Source of the DNA: Onthophagus taurus
Lineage: Eukaryota > Arthropoda > Insecta > Coleoptera > Scarabaeidae
Length of the DNA stretch: 64,000 nt
Assembly (NCBI RefSeq): GCF_036711975.1
Contig: NC_091971.1
Span: 5,339,501 to 5,403,500, forward strand
Reading direction: 5' to 3'
Below are positions 1 through 11,700 of the stretch, one piece after another. Both the position numbers and the translations under genes were made by a program. How positions within the stretch are numbered: position 1 is the first letter of the stretch; each line of letters begins with the position of its first letter. Below the pieces are notes generated by a model, which saw nothing but the letters and a program-made list of their open reading frames with translations, had not been told where the DNA came from and searched no databases.

Positions 1-396
1 GAGACCAATCAAATTCACAACCTATGGCTATTTAAAACTATTTCGAACCGTTTTAAACGAGCGCGGTTTCTTACTCGTTCGGGTTTCAAGCGAACACTGT
101 ATTGGATCTTGTTGAATATCTCAATGTCGTTTTTGTATTGTTGGTGTGCGCAGAGAGGAAGGTGGGGCCACGTTCACTTTACAACCTGTTAATTCTACTT
201 CAGAAAGTTAAATGTAACTCTTCGTTCAACACCAAAAATGTTTTTATCATAATTTATATAGTATAAAAATTATGATTATAAATTTTTAATTCCTTGTAGA
301 GTTCGATTAAAAAAAGCAATCTTAACACATTGTAGAAAGTTAACAAAGAAATTTATTTAAATAAATAATTCAAATCACGAAGTGAATTTCACTTAC

Positions 397-410
397 CTCA
401 ATGTACTCAT
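397..410 (-). CDS. Possible tiny first coding exon of a gene leaving the window on the left
   Basis: Read on the minus strand, an ATG at 410 opens four codons (Met-Ser-Thr-Leu) plus two bases and meets a consensus donor GTAAGT whose first base is at 396. Equally short first coding exons occur in two solid genes of this window (7 nt and 11 nt), so this layout is plausible here. I could not find a matching acceptor in bases 1-395 that keeps a frame open, so the rest of the gene would lie outside. It would be divergent from the La gene, with about 0.8 kb between them. An ATG with a donor by chance is quite possible. Confidence 0.28.
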
Positions 411-1234
411 TGTTTTCTTCAAAACACTCTGAATAACAATTATCCTCGTCAGTTTTTAGTCGCGTGTAATTGAATTTTTTCCTAAATAATTTTACACTTT
501 TTAAGGATAATTCTAAACCCGCTGAGAACATCTCCCAGCATTTCTAAGCCAGAAAATGAATCAACGAAGAGCTCTATTGGCTTTTACTCGTTTAATGCAC
601 TTTCTCTTAAAACGTCTTGCAAAAGACCGTTTTAACCCGATCTTAAAGCCAAGGTTGTTTTAAAACATACCAAGTCAAACGATTTTCATGTATTATTTGA
701 ATTATAATTAAGTTGTTGTTGTTAATGTGTTAATTTAATTTAAAAATTTATAATAAATAAGAATATTAAAAAAAAATAATGATCAAATATGAACTAATTC
801 GAATAAATAAGAATTTGATTAGGAGTAATAATTAAATCTAATTAAATTATTCTTTGTTGTTTAGAATTTAACTTTTAAAAAAAGTAAAATATATAGGGTT
901 GATTTAGTAGGCAACCATTTTAACAAAAATCTGTTATCCATAAAATGGCGTTAGTTAACAGACTGTTTAGCGGGATGTGGTAGTTCTCTTAGATTTTATT
1001 AAAATTTAATATTATTTATAATTAATAAGTCGCAAACATTTAATTTCATTTTTTATCTATATCAACAAAATTATTTTTTTTTTGTAATGTTGTTACATCT
1101 GCCCCACCAACAATCCATAGATAGTAACTAACTTCACATTAATTATACTTGTCAAAATAACTTTAAGCAAACCACGTGTGTAAAAATACGTTTAGCGGCA
1201 TTTTTACCACGTTTTTTTCGATAATTCTATTTCA
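411..1234. other. AT-rich intergenic stretch upstream of La
   Basis: I see no open frame, RNA gene or repeat that I can name here. The last part, before 1235, probably carries the La promoter and 5' leader, with a poly-T run near 1074-1083. The stretch 500-660 is less AT-rich than its surroundings. Confidence 0.5.
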
Positions 1235-2336
1235 ATGGCGATCGATTTAGATAAAAAAATCCTCAGGCAAATCGAATATTATTTCGGCGACATCAATTTG
1301 CCCCGCGATAAGTTTATGCAAGAAAAAATTAAAGAAGATGAGGGTTGGGTCGGTTTAGACGTGCTTCTTACGTTTAAACGATTAGCAAGTTTAACAACTG
1401 ACGCCGAAAAGATCGCGAACGTTATTAAAGAAAGTGAGAGCAAATTAATCGAGGTAAGTGAAGACTTAAAAAAATTAAGAAGAAACCCCGAAGTACCGCT
1501 TCCAGAATTAAATGAAGAGCGGCGTAAAGAGTTAATGACTCGTACAGGTTTGTTTAATCACGTAAATCTTTTAGGAATCAATTTAATTAATATTAATTTT
1601 TGTTTTAGCATATGCAAAAGGTTTCCCGTTAGATGAAATCTTAGATAACATCAATGAATTTATGAAAGATCAAGGCGATGTTGAATCGGTGCAAATGCGT
1701 ACTTATAAAGACCCAAAAACTTCAGAACACAAATTTAAAGGATCTTGTTTTATTATTTTTAAAGATATTGATGAATGTAAAAAATTTGTTGAATCTGAAG
1801 GCATAAAATATAAAGAGAAAGATTTATTAAGAAAGATGCAACAAGATTACATTGAAGAAAAACGCAAAGAAACTGAAGAACGTAAAAATAGAAAATCAAA
1901 AAAGAAAGATCAAAATAATCAAGATGAAGACAAAAATGACAATAAAAAGTTCCAAAAAACGTTGGAGTTTCCAAAAGGAGCTGTTGTACATTTCAAAGGA
2001 ATTAAAGAAGGGGAGACATTAACTAGAGAAGAAATTAAGGATAAAATTAAAGAATTAACAGAGATGGAGGCTAAATTTCTCGAATTTAGTAAAGGGGATG
2101 TTGAAGGACACATTAGAATGAAGAATGAAAACGATGGGGTAATTGTTTGTGAAAAATTGGAGGGTAAATTAGACATTGGTGAAATCAAGTTGGAATTACG
2201 CGTTTTACAAGGTGAAGAAGAAGAGGAATATTTAAAGAAAACTGTTGCTTCAGTTTTAGATATTAGACAAAAACAAAAAGGGCGGAAAAGAAAGGGTCAT
2301 TTCGGTGGAGATGGTCCAAAATACAAAAGGAAATAA
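1235..2336 (+). CDS. La: La autoantigen homologue (La ribonucleoprotein, SSB)
   Basis: Binds the UUU-3'OH tails of new RNA polymerase III transcripts in the nucleus, protecting and folding pre-tRNAs and other small RNAs. Two exons, 1235-1547 and 1609-2336, joined in codon phase 1 across a 61-bp intron, give 346 residues; human La has about 408. The N-terminal La motif (residues ~5-95) begins with the hallmark stretch containing QIEYYFGDINLPRDKF. The first RRM follows across the splice (AYAKGFP, then CFIIF as the RNP1-like strand), then a lysine/glutamate-rich linker, a second RRM-like domain (~220-310) and a basic tail with a likely nuclear localisation signal (GRKRKGH, KYKRK). The start chosen is the first ATG, directly before the La motif. 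It converges tail to tail with CCDC39. The intron acceptor at 1608 was preferred over an earlier AG because it restores the RRM. Confidence 0.96.
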
Positions 2337-2484
2337 CTATAATTTAAGTTTCATTTATTATAAGTAAAAATTATAAATTTACTATTAAATAAAGTTACTC
2401 GATTCATTAATTAATATTTGTTCATTAGTTTTAGGTGTAGTGTTAGTTCTAGTTTTATATTAGCACTCCTATTATGTGCAATGT

Positions 2485-2614
2485 ATTAATTAATTACCCT
2501 ACTTGGCGTCATCATTACGAGTATGCAACCAACATCACAGTATACGTGATTTGCGTGCAATACTGTGATATTGGTTGCATACTTGCAACGATGACATCGG
2601 GTATGATAATTAAC
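2485..2614. mobile_element. Short palindromic MITE (copy 1 of 2)
   Basis: The two halves are inverted copies of each other: the left half reads through TAATTACC...GTATGCAACC and the right half returns as GGTTGCATAC...GGTATGATAATTA. A second, longer copy of the same family lies at 48944-49109. There is no coding capacity, so it would be a non-autonomous DNA element. The ends are estimated, because this copy lacks the clear TACAGTGTG terminus seen in the other. Confidence 0.7.
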
Positions 2615-2619
2615 AAACT

Positions 2620-2850
2620 GCAAAACTAGATTTAGCCGCACGTCTCTAAAAACGGCTAAATCCGAATGATTCTAGGTGTAGTGTTAGTTCTAGTTTTACA
2701 CTTTCACTGTAACTTGTAAACAGACCGAAAACTAGAAGCATTCGGATTTAGCCGCACGTCTCTCAAGACGGCTAAACCCGAATGATTCTAGTTCTAGGTC
2801 TTGTGTTAGTTCTAGTAATAGTGTAAAACTAGAACTACCACTAGACCTAG
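2620..2850. repeat. Tandem short hairpin repeats (CTAGTTCTAGG family)
   Basis: Holds two partial copies of a short palindromic repeat in which a stem of the type TTTAGCCGCACGTCTC...GACGGCTAAA is flanked by CTAGTTCTAGG and GTGTTAGTTCTAG. The same repeat returns at 42150-42530, 45500-45600, 48440-48545, 48610-48660 and 62515-62650. It lies in the 3' flank between the convergent La and CCDC39 genes. Confidence 0.8.
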
Positions 2851-2851
2851 T

Positions 2852-2896
2852 AATTAAGGATAAAATTAAAGAATTAACAGAGATTGAAGCTAAATT
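2852..2896 (+). pseudogene. 45-bp copied fragment of the La gene
   Basis: Bases 2852-2896 repeat La coding bases 2033-2077 with two mismatches by eye, in the same orientation. The first 33 bases are identical. The source encodes the start of the second RRM-like domain. The copy ends exactly at the stop codon of CCDC39 (2895-2897, minus strand) and abuts the hairpin repeats on its other side. It is too short to do anything as a La gene. It looks like filler DNA or template switching linked to a repeat insertion, though that origin is inferred. Confidence 0.75.
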
Positions 2897-5800
2897 ATTT
2901 ATTAATATCATCAAATTTTAAAACTATTTGTGTTAGTGCTGACGTAGATGTCCTTCCTGAAAAATTTATATCGCCCTTAATCGGCAACGAAAGACAGCTA
3001 CTGCTACTAACAGATAACGATTTACTTCCCAACGAAGGTAAACTCAAATTATTTTCTAAAAACAAATTTTCAATCGTTGGAGATTGAGCTTCATTTTCGT
3101 TTGCTAAAACGGCAATTTGATGAAGAGTTTGTTTATTCGCACCATCGAATTGCTTGATTTCCAAATTTCTCTAATTAAAATAAAGGCGTTTTAATTAAGC
3201 CATATTAAAAATAATTTTATATTATACCAAAGTCCTCTCTGAATGTTGATTTGATATTATTTTCTTTTTATACGTTTTTACATTGTGTAAAATTTTGGCA
3301 AATTTTTCATTATATTCGAGTAATTCACGTTTTACGTTGAGATATATACTTTCTAATTCTTCACGATGTTTAAGTTCCACTTGAAATTCTTCGCGTTTCT
3401 TGTCCAGTTTGTTTTGCGTATCTATTTTAAAATATTTTGGTGATAATAAATAATTCATGTTGAAAATTATGTTCCATGTTGAAATAATGATTTTTACAAA
3501 CAAATTAATACTGCTTCATTGTTTTAGGATACTCAATTGGAATGGAATCAAGATAAATCAAGTTTCATCTGAAACACTAACATATCAAAAGTATAAATGG
3601 AACTTTATATGATATCAGACAAATAGGAATCCGCCAAAAACTAACGCAGGTAGCAGTGATGACCATTGTCATCATACAATATCCGATGGTTTTGAGATAT
3701 GGAATGGTGTGAGATAGGGAGGTGCACTGTCGGCGCTAATGTTAATGTTTAATTGACTTACACTGTGCCATTGGTGACTTCGAAAACAGAGACAGCATAA
3801 TGATAAAGTCATTTCAAATATGCGTATGATGTATTGATAATGGCCATAAATTATGAGAAGCTATGAAGATAACCTGAAGTGAACAGAGGTTAAGACCTGA
3901 AACTATAACAGTAGGCGAATATACTTTCGAGAATTTTCATGCATTCAAGTATCTAGGTGTAATCTTTATACGAGTACAAGAATAGAAGACTTAATACAAG
4001 CTGCAAGCAGATGTTACCATGTGCAGTAATCAAAGAACATATCTAGGTGAGGATGTATAAGATCTTGGTCAGATCAGTTTTAACTTACGAAGCGCAATCT
4101 GACGGAAGCGAACATTTGAACCACTTATAGAAGCAGATACTGGCTGGACACATTATCAGAAAAAGCTGCAAGCATAGCTTTTAGATCAATCATGGCAGAT
4201 AGAAGAAGTAGAGGCAGGCCCCATACGAGATGGAAAGATAGAATGAATAATGATGGGTCGCTGAAAACCGGATGGATTGGAGACGATAATGGAGAAATCC
4301 ACTAGCGCTAAAAGAAGCAGAATAAGATGTGAAATCATACCATTTAATTTTTTTTGCATCCCCTTAAACACCCTCTTTCGTTCCTTAAACACATCAAATT
4401 TTTTAATAGTTTCATCTTCCATTTTCATAATATCCGATTCATTCCGATCGATTTCCTCATGTTTGGGCATTAACGTCCTTAAAAACACATCGTTCGTTTT
4501 ATTAACAACATGAAGAGTATTTTCCATAGCTTGAAGTTCTTTTTCGGTTATCTCAATTTTTCGTTTTAAATCTTCGTGCTCATCCTTTAACAATACCCGT
4601 TGTTCCTCTTCTTTCGTTCTATATTCTTCCATCGATAAAGGTTCCCCGTCTTCGCAAGAACCCAGCACCGCAAGTGCTATGTGATGCTTCTGTTGAAATT
4701 GAGTAACTCGAAGTTTTTTGGAATTGATGTCAGCTTTTAATCGACTTCGAGTTTCCTCTAAATTCTTTTTGGATGCTTCTAAGATTTGACAGTGGGTGTT
4801 AATTTCAATTTCGCGTTCTTTTAGTGTCTAGAAAAAAGGATTTTTATTATGTTGTTTGGTTAAGTTAGGTGAATTAATACGGTTTCTAAGAATAATTTGA
4901 ATCGTTGTAAATCGTATATGTTATCGACTTCTTTGGTTAAAGCTTTTTCTAATTGGGAAAGTTTTAATCGCAACATATTCATGTCAACATGCATTTTTTG
5001 AATTTTCATTTTCATAATAGCCGTTTGTTTGACGCCCCCTTCAAAAAGCATTTTCTCGTCTTGTAGCTTACTTTTTAGGCGATCTAATTTTTTTGCATCC
5101 TCTATTTTATGCATGGTAAGTCTTCTCATTTCCTCTTCAACTTTTAAAACTTGATTCTTTAAAAAAATTCTTTTCTCTCTGTGAAACCCCAATCTTTTTT
5201 CAAATTCTTCTATTTTCTCATCCATTACTTCTTTGTCTTCCTTTTTCTCCGAGGTACCTTCAAGATCTGATATTTTCAATTTCAGTTGGTATTTATAGTA
5301 AGCTAAGCGATAACTCATTTCGGTTTGTAAGTAAACGGTTTTCATTACATGGTTAACCTTGTTATGAGCATTTCGAATCGTCAATAAAGTTTTAGGAATT
5401 TGTAATTTTATTTTTGTCGTTTCATCATTGATTTCTTTCAAACCATTTCGGTTCTTGAGAGAGACGTCTTGAGATTTATTAATATCTTTGGTTAATATTT
5501 TATAAAGCATTTCTTCGTTTTTAATTAAATCGTGGAAATGTTTTGCTTTATCTGTTGCTGTTGTTGAAATTGATTTAACTTTTAACAGTTTTATCTCTAA
5601 CTCTCTGATGGTAGTTAATGATTTTTGAATTGATTCATTAATTTTATTCATTTGGTTTTTATAATTTTTGTTTTCTTTTCTTGCACGTTCCAATTTAGTT
5701 GAAACGATTAACAAAGTTGTTTTTGTTGTGGTAAAATTCACGTTTACTTCTAAAGTAAATTTAGTACTATCTTGTAATTCTTTTCTTGCGCGCGAATTTA

Positions 5801-6674
5801 AAACGTTTAATTCGGCAATTTCATTCTCCATCTCTTTGTTGTGGTATTCTTGTTGGTGAAAAAACGATTCTTCTTCATTTAACATTTGTTCGCGTTCTCT
5901 TATGCATTCCTCGATTTGTTTTATATCACATTTAAATCTAGAAATTTCTTGGTCCCGTTTTCTCAAATTTTTAACAGCATTTTGCCAACGCTTAATTAAT
6001 AATTTTTTTTCGTTTTCTTGCTCGCAAAGTATTACATTGGTTTTATGTTGCATGCTGAGATAATTTGCGATTGCTGCATTGATTTTCTCAGCTTTTTCCA
6101 ATTTTTCTGTTAAACATGATTGCAATTTTTGTCTTCGAGCTTCCAAAGTTTTTAATTTGCGCGCATCTAATTCGGAATATTTTTTTAGAACATTCTCATC
6201 ATTAAGTTGTTCTTCGACACACTCCTCCGTGGATTTATTAGCTTCAAGATCCCAATTAAAGACAACCTTAGCTTTCTCGATTCTATTCATAACTTTACTC
6301 AACTCATTCCTTTTCTCATCATTTCTTGCCCCGATTTCCTCAATATGTTTTCTCACCCCTTTTATATCCTGGTCAGTTTTCTCATTTTCACACTTTAATT
6401 TTAAATATTTATGTTTTTCCGTTTTAATTTGGCGATCATAATCCATTAAAAGTTTCTCATTTTGCTCAGATTCCTCTTTAATGAATTTTAAATGTTTCTC
6501 ATAAGCTTTAAATTTATTTGTTTCATTCTCAAATTTCTTTTTAAACGCTTCTCTTTGATTCAGCAACTTTTGAAATTCCAACATCAATCCTTGATTTTCT
6601 TTATTAGCTATGGGAATATTAAAACCTTTGTTCCAGCCGATTTCGTTTAAAACCTCATCCATATTTAAAGCCAT
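2895..6674 (-). CDS. CCDC39: CCDC39, axonemal 96-nm ruler coiled-coil protein
   Basis: With CCDC40, CCDC39 forms the molecular ruler that sets the 96-nm repeat and docks inner dynein arms and the nexin-dynein regulatory complex in motile cilia and sperm tails. Four exons on the minus strand, 6674-4881, 4827-4341, 3421-3228 and 3170-2895, join in frame (phases 0, 1, 0) to 916 residues; human CCDC39 has 941. Near the N-terminus EIGWNKGFNIPIANKEN matches the vertebrate ELGWDDGFAIPVANEEN motif. Most of the protein is charged coiled coil. Exon 2 carries the conserved stretch around ALQAMENTL-like ELQAMENTLHV. The C-terminus is a Ser-rich tail (SLSVSSSSCLS), as in vertebrates. Intron 2 (919 bp) holds an antisense LINE fragment. 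In an insect this gene would be expected in sperm and chordotonal cilia. Identification is from remembered sequence and is strong. Confidence 0.93.
3575..4310 (+). mobile_element. LINE (non-LTR retrotransposon) fragment inside CCDC39 intron 2
   Basis: On the plus strand, broken reading frames spell reverse-transcriptase landmarks in the right order: a GVR(Q)GGALS-like block near 3700-3740, a YA(D)D-box-like KYAYDVLIM near 3820, an FKYLG block near 3940, LVRSVLTYEA near 4066, LAGHIIRK near 4140 and GRPHTRWKDRM near 4215. The frames are interrupted many times, so it is an old dead copy. It lies antisense to CCDC39. The clade is not certain. It could be related to the endonuclease fragment at 20520-21020. 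Confidence 0.75.
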
Positions 6675-7143
6675 TTTTAACCGGACAATTAATTAAAAAA
6701 CGCGTACAAAAAAATGATTACAAATTAATTAAAATGGTTGTGTAAACAAAAAACCATCCCCATTAATTAAACGCAACCCTTCCTTAAAACACGTACAACA
6801 AAAAATAATTATACGTTTAAAATTGACATTATATGTTAATAAAATGTTTGGTTGCCATAACGGCTTCCTTATATTTTTAGAAAACTCTGACTGTGTGGAT
6901 ATACGCAACAGTTTGGAGTTTAAATTTAGGTTTTCTCTCATGGTCTTGAGTTCGTTTCGTATGCCATCAATGTGTGATTGAAAATTCGCTTTTATTTACA
7001 CCTAATTGAGGGATATCACCATCATTTTTTGTGGTGATTTTGTCTTTTTAAGTAGTGGAAATTTATAAGAACACATTGCTACGAGCTTTATTCTAAAAAT
7101 AAGTCACTATTGTTTATTTCAACATCAGTGAATTAACCTTCAG
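6675..7143. promoter_or_regulatory. Divergent promoter region and probable non-coding leader exon of the zinc-finger gene
   Basis: About 0.4 kb separates the CCDC39 start codon (6674, minus) from a consensus donor CAG|GTAAGTTT at 7143/7144 on the plus strand. The next plus-strand coding start is at 14314, directly behind an acceptor (TTTTCAG at 14302). The simplest reading is that a short untranslated exon ending at 7143 is spliced to 14303. I saw no TATA box that I would defend. Confidence 0.5.
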
Positions 7144-7574
7144 GTAAGTTTCTTGATTATATATAGTAACATAAAAAATTTAAAGGTAATTAAAGCATAA
7201 TTATAAAACTTATTTGAAAGTTTTTAGAAACGAAATATTCGTAGAATATCCTGTAATAATGTAGTAGTTAAATGAAACATTAACTTTGTATTAGCTGTGG
7301 TTGGTGTTTGTAATGATTAGAAAACTTCAACATTCTATAAAATCACAAGGAATTTTTTTCTGCTGGATATCCTGGATAATCTGTTTGCTTTTATGTTCTA
7401 TTTTTAACCCTAATGGAAGAAAAGAAAATCTGGAAGAAATTAACTTACTAATTGAGAAATACTTAACATGTTTGTTAGCAGGGTTGCATAAGCAGCTTGT
7501 CACTTTTTATACACTGTGTACATAAAGTATGGAATCACTTCGATAAAAATCGGGGATAGCGACTTTTATTTTCA
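7144..7574. other. AT-rich start of the presumed zinc-finger intron 1
   Basis: No gene or repeat recognised. An open frame at 7301-7525 has no family resemblance and no good context. Confidence 0.5.
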
Positions 7575-8159
7575 GCTGTAGTTTACGAGTTACCGCCTCG
7601 GCAGCTTCGCTGCTTCGGCTTAAATCTAACACATTTATGTTAAAAAATTAAGTTCTCTCTACTGCCTCGGCAGCTTTGCTGGTTCGGCTTAAAGCTAACA
7701 TATTATTTGTATTAAAAAAAGGCTCTGATGCCTTCTTTTACAATCAAATACTCTCTACTGCCTCAGCAACGCAGCTGCCTCGGCTACGATATGACATATT
7801 AATATCGAAATAACGACTTTTATTTTTGCTGTAGTTTATGAACAACTGCCTCGGCAGCTTCGCTGTTTGGGCTGCGATATAACATATTAATATCGAAAGA
7901 ACTACTTTTATTTTGGGTGTAATTTACGAGCTACTGCCTCGGCAGTTTTGCTGCTTCGGATTGAGACTAACATATTTTTGTTAAAAGAAGGCTCTGATGC
8001 CCTCTTTTACAATTGAGTATACTCTACTGCCTCAACAGCACAGCTGTCTCGGCTGCGATATAACATGTTAATATCGAAATAACGATTTTTATTTTCGCTG
8101 TAGTTTAGGAGCTACTGCCTCGGCAGCTTCGCTGCTTCGACTTAAAACTAACATATTAT
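7575..8159. repeat. ~185-bp tandem array with CCTCGGCAGC core, left part
   Basis: Diverged copies of a unit that carries two versions of a GC-rich palindromic core: CTGCCTCGGCAGCTTCGCTG and a variant in which GCAGCTGCCTCGG replaces the end. The cores recur every ~90 bp, alternate in type and are separated by AT-rich spacers (one containing TTAATATCGAAATAACGACTTTTATTTT), so the full period is about 185 bp. Seven cores lie in this block. The same array continues at 13364-14260 on the far side of the LTR retrotransposon. Confidence 0.92.
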
Positions 8160-8449
8160 TGTGGGAATGGAATCGGGCAGTGTCGACTGTCGTCGGTTAA
8201 GGAGTGGACGGGAGATAGGCCTGTGAGTCAGTGTGAGTCAGTCGGTCGCAGCTAAGAGAAGAAGACGTTTGTGAATCGAAATATAAGAAATATCAGAGAC
8301 CATAACTGTTGAAATGTATAAAACATGTTCATAGTTACAAAAGACATTACCTGGTTTTGTTTTGTTTTTATTCTTTTTTAAATAACATTATAATTACAGT
8401 TATTGAGTGCGTGTTTTTTTTTTTTATTTATTTCCCCAGCAGTCCTACA
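8160..8449 (+). repeat. 5' long terminal repeat of the gypsy element
   Basis: 290-bp direct repeat, matched by 13075-13363. It contains a poly-T stretch near its 3' end, whose length is the only visible difference between the two copies. Confidence 0.96.
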
Positions 8450-8725
8450 ATTTGGGGGCTCAACCGCGATCGGTAATCGAAATACGTGAAAATAAGCGAA
8501 CATTAATAAATAAGTTGAAACAGAACTATAGTGCTGGAAAATAGACGAGGGCTGTGAAGACGGGAATATACAAGATTCGGCGACGGCGATATCTGACGCC
8601 AGTAAGACGTAAACAACACCTGCAAGACCACTGGCGGCGCGGCTCGACAAGGACGAAAACTAAGTTGCATGTTTATTTACGAATATTAAATTGCGAGAGG
8701 TTTCTGTATAAAAACTGCTTCGAAA

Positions 8726-11700
8726 ATGAATACTTTGGGAAGCATTTTGCCGATCGAGCAGAACATTACAAAAGCCTCAACGAAGGCGATAAAAGCGTGT
8801 CATAAGTTGATATTTGGGAACGACGGTGACCGTAATAATCGCAAGAGATTACGAGAATTTAGCGGATTTAATTTTGACGACGAAGGCGCTATGAAAGAGA
8901 AAATCGATCTTGCAAAGAACACTCTCACGCTGGGTGAACTAAATTCGATCTGTCAGGTTCTGAAAATCGATAACGACGCGAACGATAAAGAAGAATTAAT
9001 CGGGATGCTCTGTAATAAGCTAACAAATCTGAAACTTTTGAAATGCGGAAGCGGCGCAACAAACGACGACGATGAAAGAGTACCGCTAACACAGAAAGAC
9101 GACAAGAGTGAAGAGGCCGAAGATTTAGTAAATAACGACGAAGAAGAGCATGAAAGTGATGACGACGTAGCAGATTTTTCAGCCAGTCGAAATAGCGGCA
9201 AAACAAACCAGAAGAAGACTGTACCAAAGTTCGTTTTGACGTTCAAAGACGTGGAAGACACCGTAAGTGCTTTTGACGGAAGTGACACTTGTTCGGTGGA
9301 CAAATGGATGACGGAATTTGAAGAGACCGCCACATTGATGGGTTGGAATGACGTGGAGATGCTAATTTATGCGAAAAGACTATTAAAAGGCGAAGCTCTG
9401 TTATTTATAAAGTCGGAAAAAGGAATCTCAAATTGGAACTCCTTTAAGACTAAACTTCAGGGAGAATTTAGGAAAACAATTAACACAGCAGCGTTACACA
9501 AAATGTTATCGGCTAGAAAAAGGAAGAAAGAAGAGACTCTACAACAGTATTTATTGAAAATGAGAGAAATAGCAGCACAAGGAAGTATCGAAGAGGACGC
9601 TCTCATGGAATACGTAATTGACGGCATCGTAGATGACGAAATCAATAAAGCGATCCTATACGGAACACATTCCTTAAAAGAATTTAAAGAGAAATTGAAG
9701 CTTTACGAGAAAATGAAAGGTAAACAGACAAAGGGAAATGATGATGGAAATTATAAGAGCAGCAAACAGAGGAAGCAGGATAACAAAAGAGAAGAGCGGT
9801 GTTTTAACTGTGGAAAGATAGGGCACGTTTCCCAGAACTGCCGCAATAGAGAAAGAGGTATGAAATGTTTCTCATGTAATGGATTCGGACATATTGCCAG
9901 AGACTGCAAGAATGGAACAAAGAGGACAGGTGAGAAACAAGAAGAGACAAAAAGGTCGTATGTAATTCATGAAACCAAACAACAATTACCAGGATATAAA
10001 CAAATCAGATTAAACGACCACGTAATTCAAGCATTCATTGACACTGGAAGCGATTTAAATTTGTTAAAGGCCAGTAGTTATATCAGAATAGGAGCGCCTA
10101 AATTCCAAGAAAATACTATAACACTAAAAGGAATAGGAGACAACTCAGTCAAAACCTTGGGAAGATTCAATGGTCGAATTGTTGTGGATGAATGCGATTT
10201 TAGAACAGCTATACATATAGCACCTGACGACGCGATACCCATGGAATTAATTGTTGGAAAACCTATTTTGGAAAATGTTACATTGATGATTAACTCGGAC
10301 GAAATCGAAGTGAGCAGTCGAGGAACACCGGTCGAAACCCAAAAGCACTCAGAGGAAAATGACATACTTCTCATAGATGTACAAGACTCTTTAGATGTAG
10401 GAGCACAAGCATATTACGAAGATGTAGCGAATATGATTGCAAAATATAAGCCGAAAGAAGTCATTACACCACCGTCAGACATACAGGTAAAGATTATCCT
10501 TCAAGACGACATACCGGTGTACCAGCCTCCAAGAAGATTATCAATTCCAGAGAAATACGAAGTCGAAAAACAGATCGAGGAATGGCTCAACACTGGTAAA
10601 ATAAGACCAAGCACTTCAGATTATGCTAGTCCGATTGTCTTAGTCAAGAAAAAAGACGGAAGTACTCGAATTTGCATTGACTTCAGAAAGCTAAACCGAA
10701 AGATTATTAAAGACCGCTATCCACTTCCCGTGATCGAAGACGTTATTGACCAACTAACAGGATCAAGAATATTTACGACTTTGGACCTGAAAAATGGATT
10801 TTTTCACGTACCAGTCGCAGAAGATAGTATAAAATATACCTCGTTCGTAACTCCGAGTGGACAGTTTGAATTCTTGCGCATGCCGTTTGGGTTATGTAAT
10901 TCGCCAGCAGTATTTCAACGATATGTCAATAATGTTTTCAGGGAGTTAATGAGAAAGGGAATAGTTATTATGTACATGGATGACATTATAATACCAGCGG
11001 AAGATGTCGAAGAAGCAATAAAAAGACTAGAAGAAGTTCTGGAAACAGCAAAGAAGTTTGGATTAGATTTCAAGTGGCAGAAATGTCAGTTTTTAAAGAC
11101 TAAAGTGGAATATCTAGGACACGAAATAGAAAACGGAAGAGTGAAGCCTAACAAGCAGAAAGTAGCAGCCGTTGTAAATTTTCCAAAACCAGCTACAATG
11201 AAAAAGGTTCAGAGTTTCCTGGGATTGGCAGGCTATTTCCGAAAGTACATCAAAGACTACGCTTTGATTGCGAAACCACTAAGTGATCTTCTGAAAGGAA
11301 AAAAGAAATTTTCATTTGGACCGGAAGAGGAAGTTGCATTTAGAAAATTAAAGGAGATTTTAAGTACAGAACCAATATTGAAAATCTTTGATCATAACAA
11401 GGAAACTGAACTGCATGTAGACGCAAGCCAAGACGGATTCGGGGCAGTGTTATTGCAAAAGTGTCAAGAAGACGGAAGATTATATCCTGTTTACTACTGG
11501 AGTAGAAAGACAAATGATACCCAGAAGAAATATCACAGCTATGAATTGGAGGTGCTGGCTGTCATAGAAGCTTTAAAGAGGTTCCGTGTGTATCTGCTGG
11601 GCATACACTTCAAAATCTTAACTGATTGTGCAGCATTTGCAGCTACAATGAACAAAAAAGACCTGTGCACGAGAGTTGCTAGATGGGCTTTATTGCTCGA

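Noticed and set aside
1569-1574. Alternative acceptor TTTTAG early in the La intron
   Set aside because: Using it leaves the first RRM out of frame; the acceptor ending at 1608 gives AYAKGFP and a continuous domain.
7301-7525. 74-residue open frame in the zinc-finger intron
   Set aside because: AT-driven chance frame with no homology that I can see.
8553-8805. Short upstream frame overlapping the start of gag
   Set aside because: It lies in the leader of the retroelement in another frame and shows no known domain.
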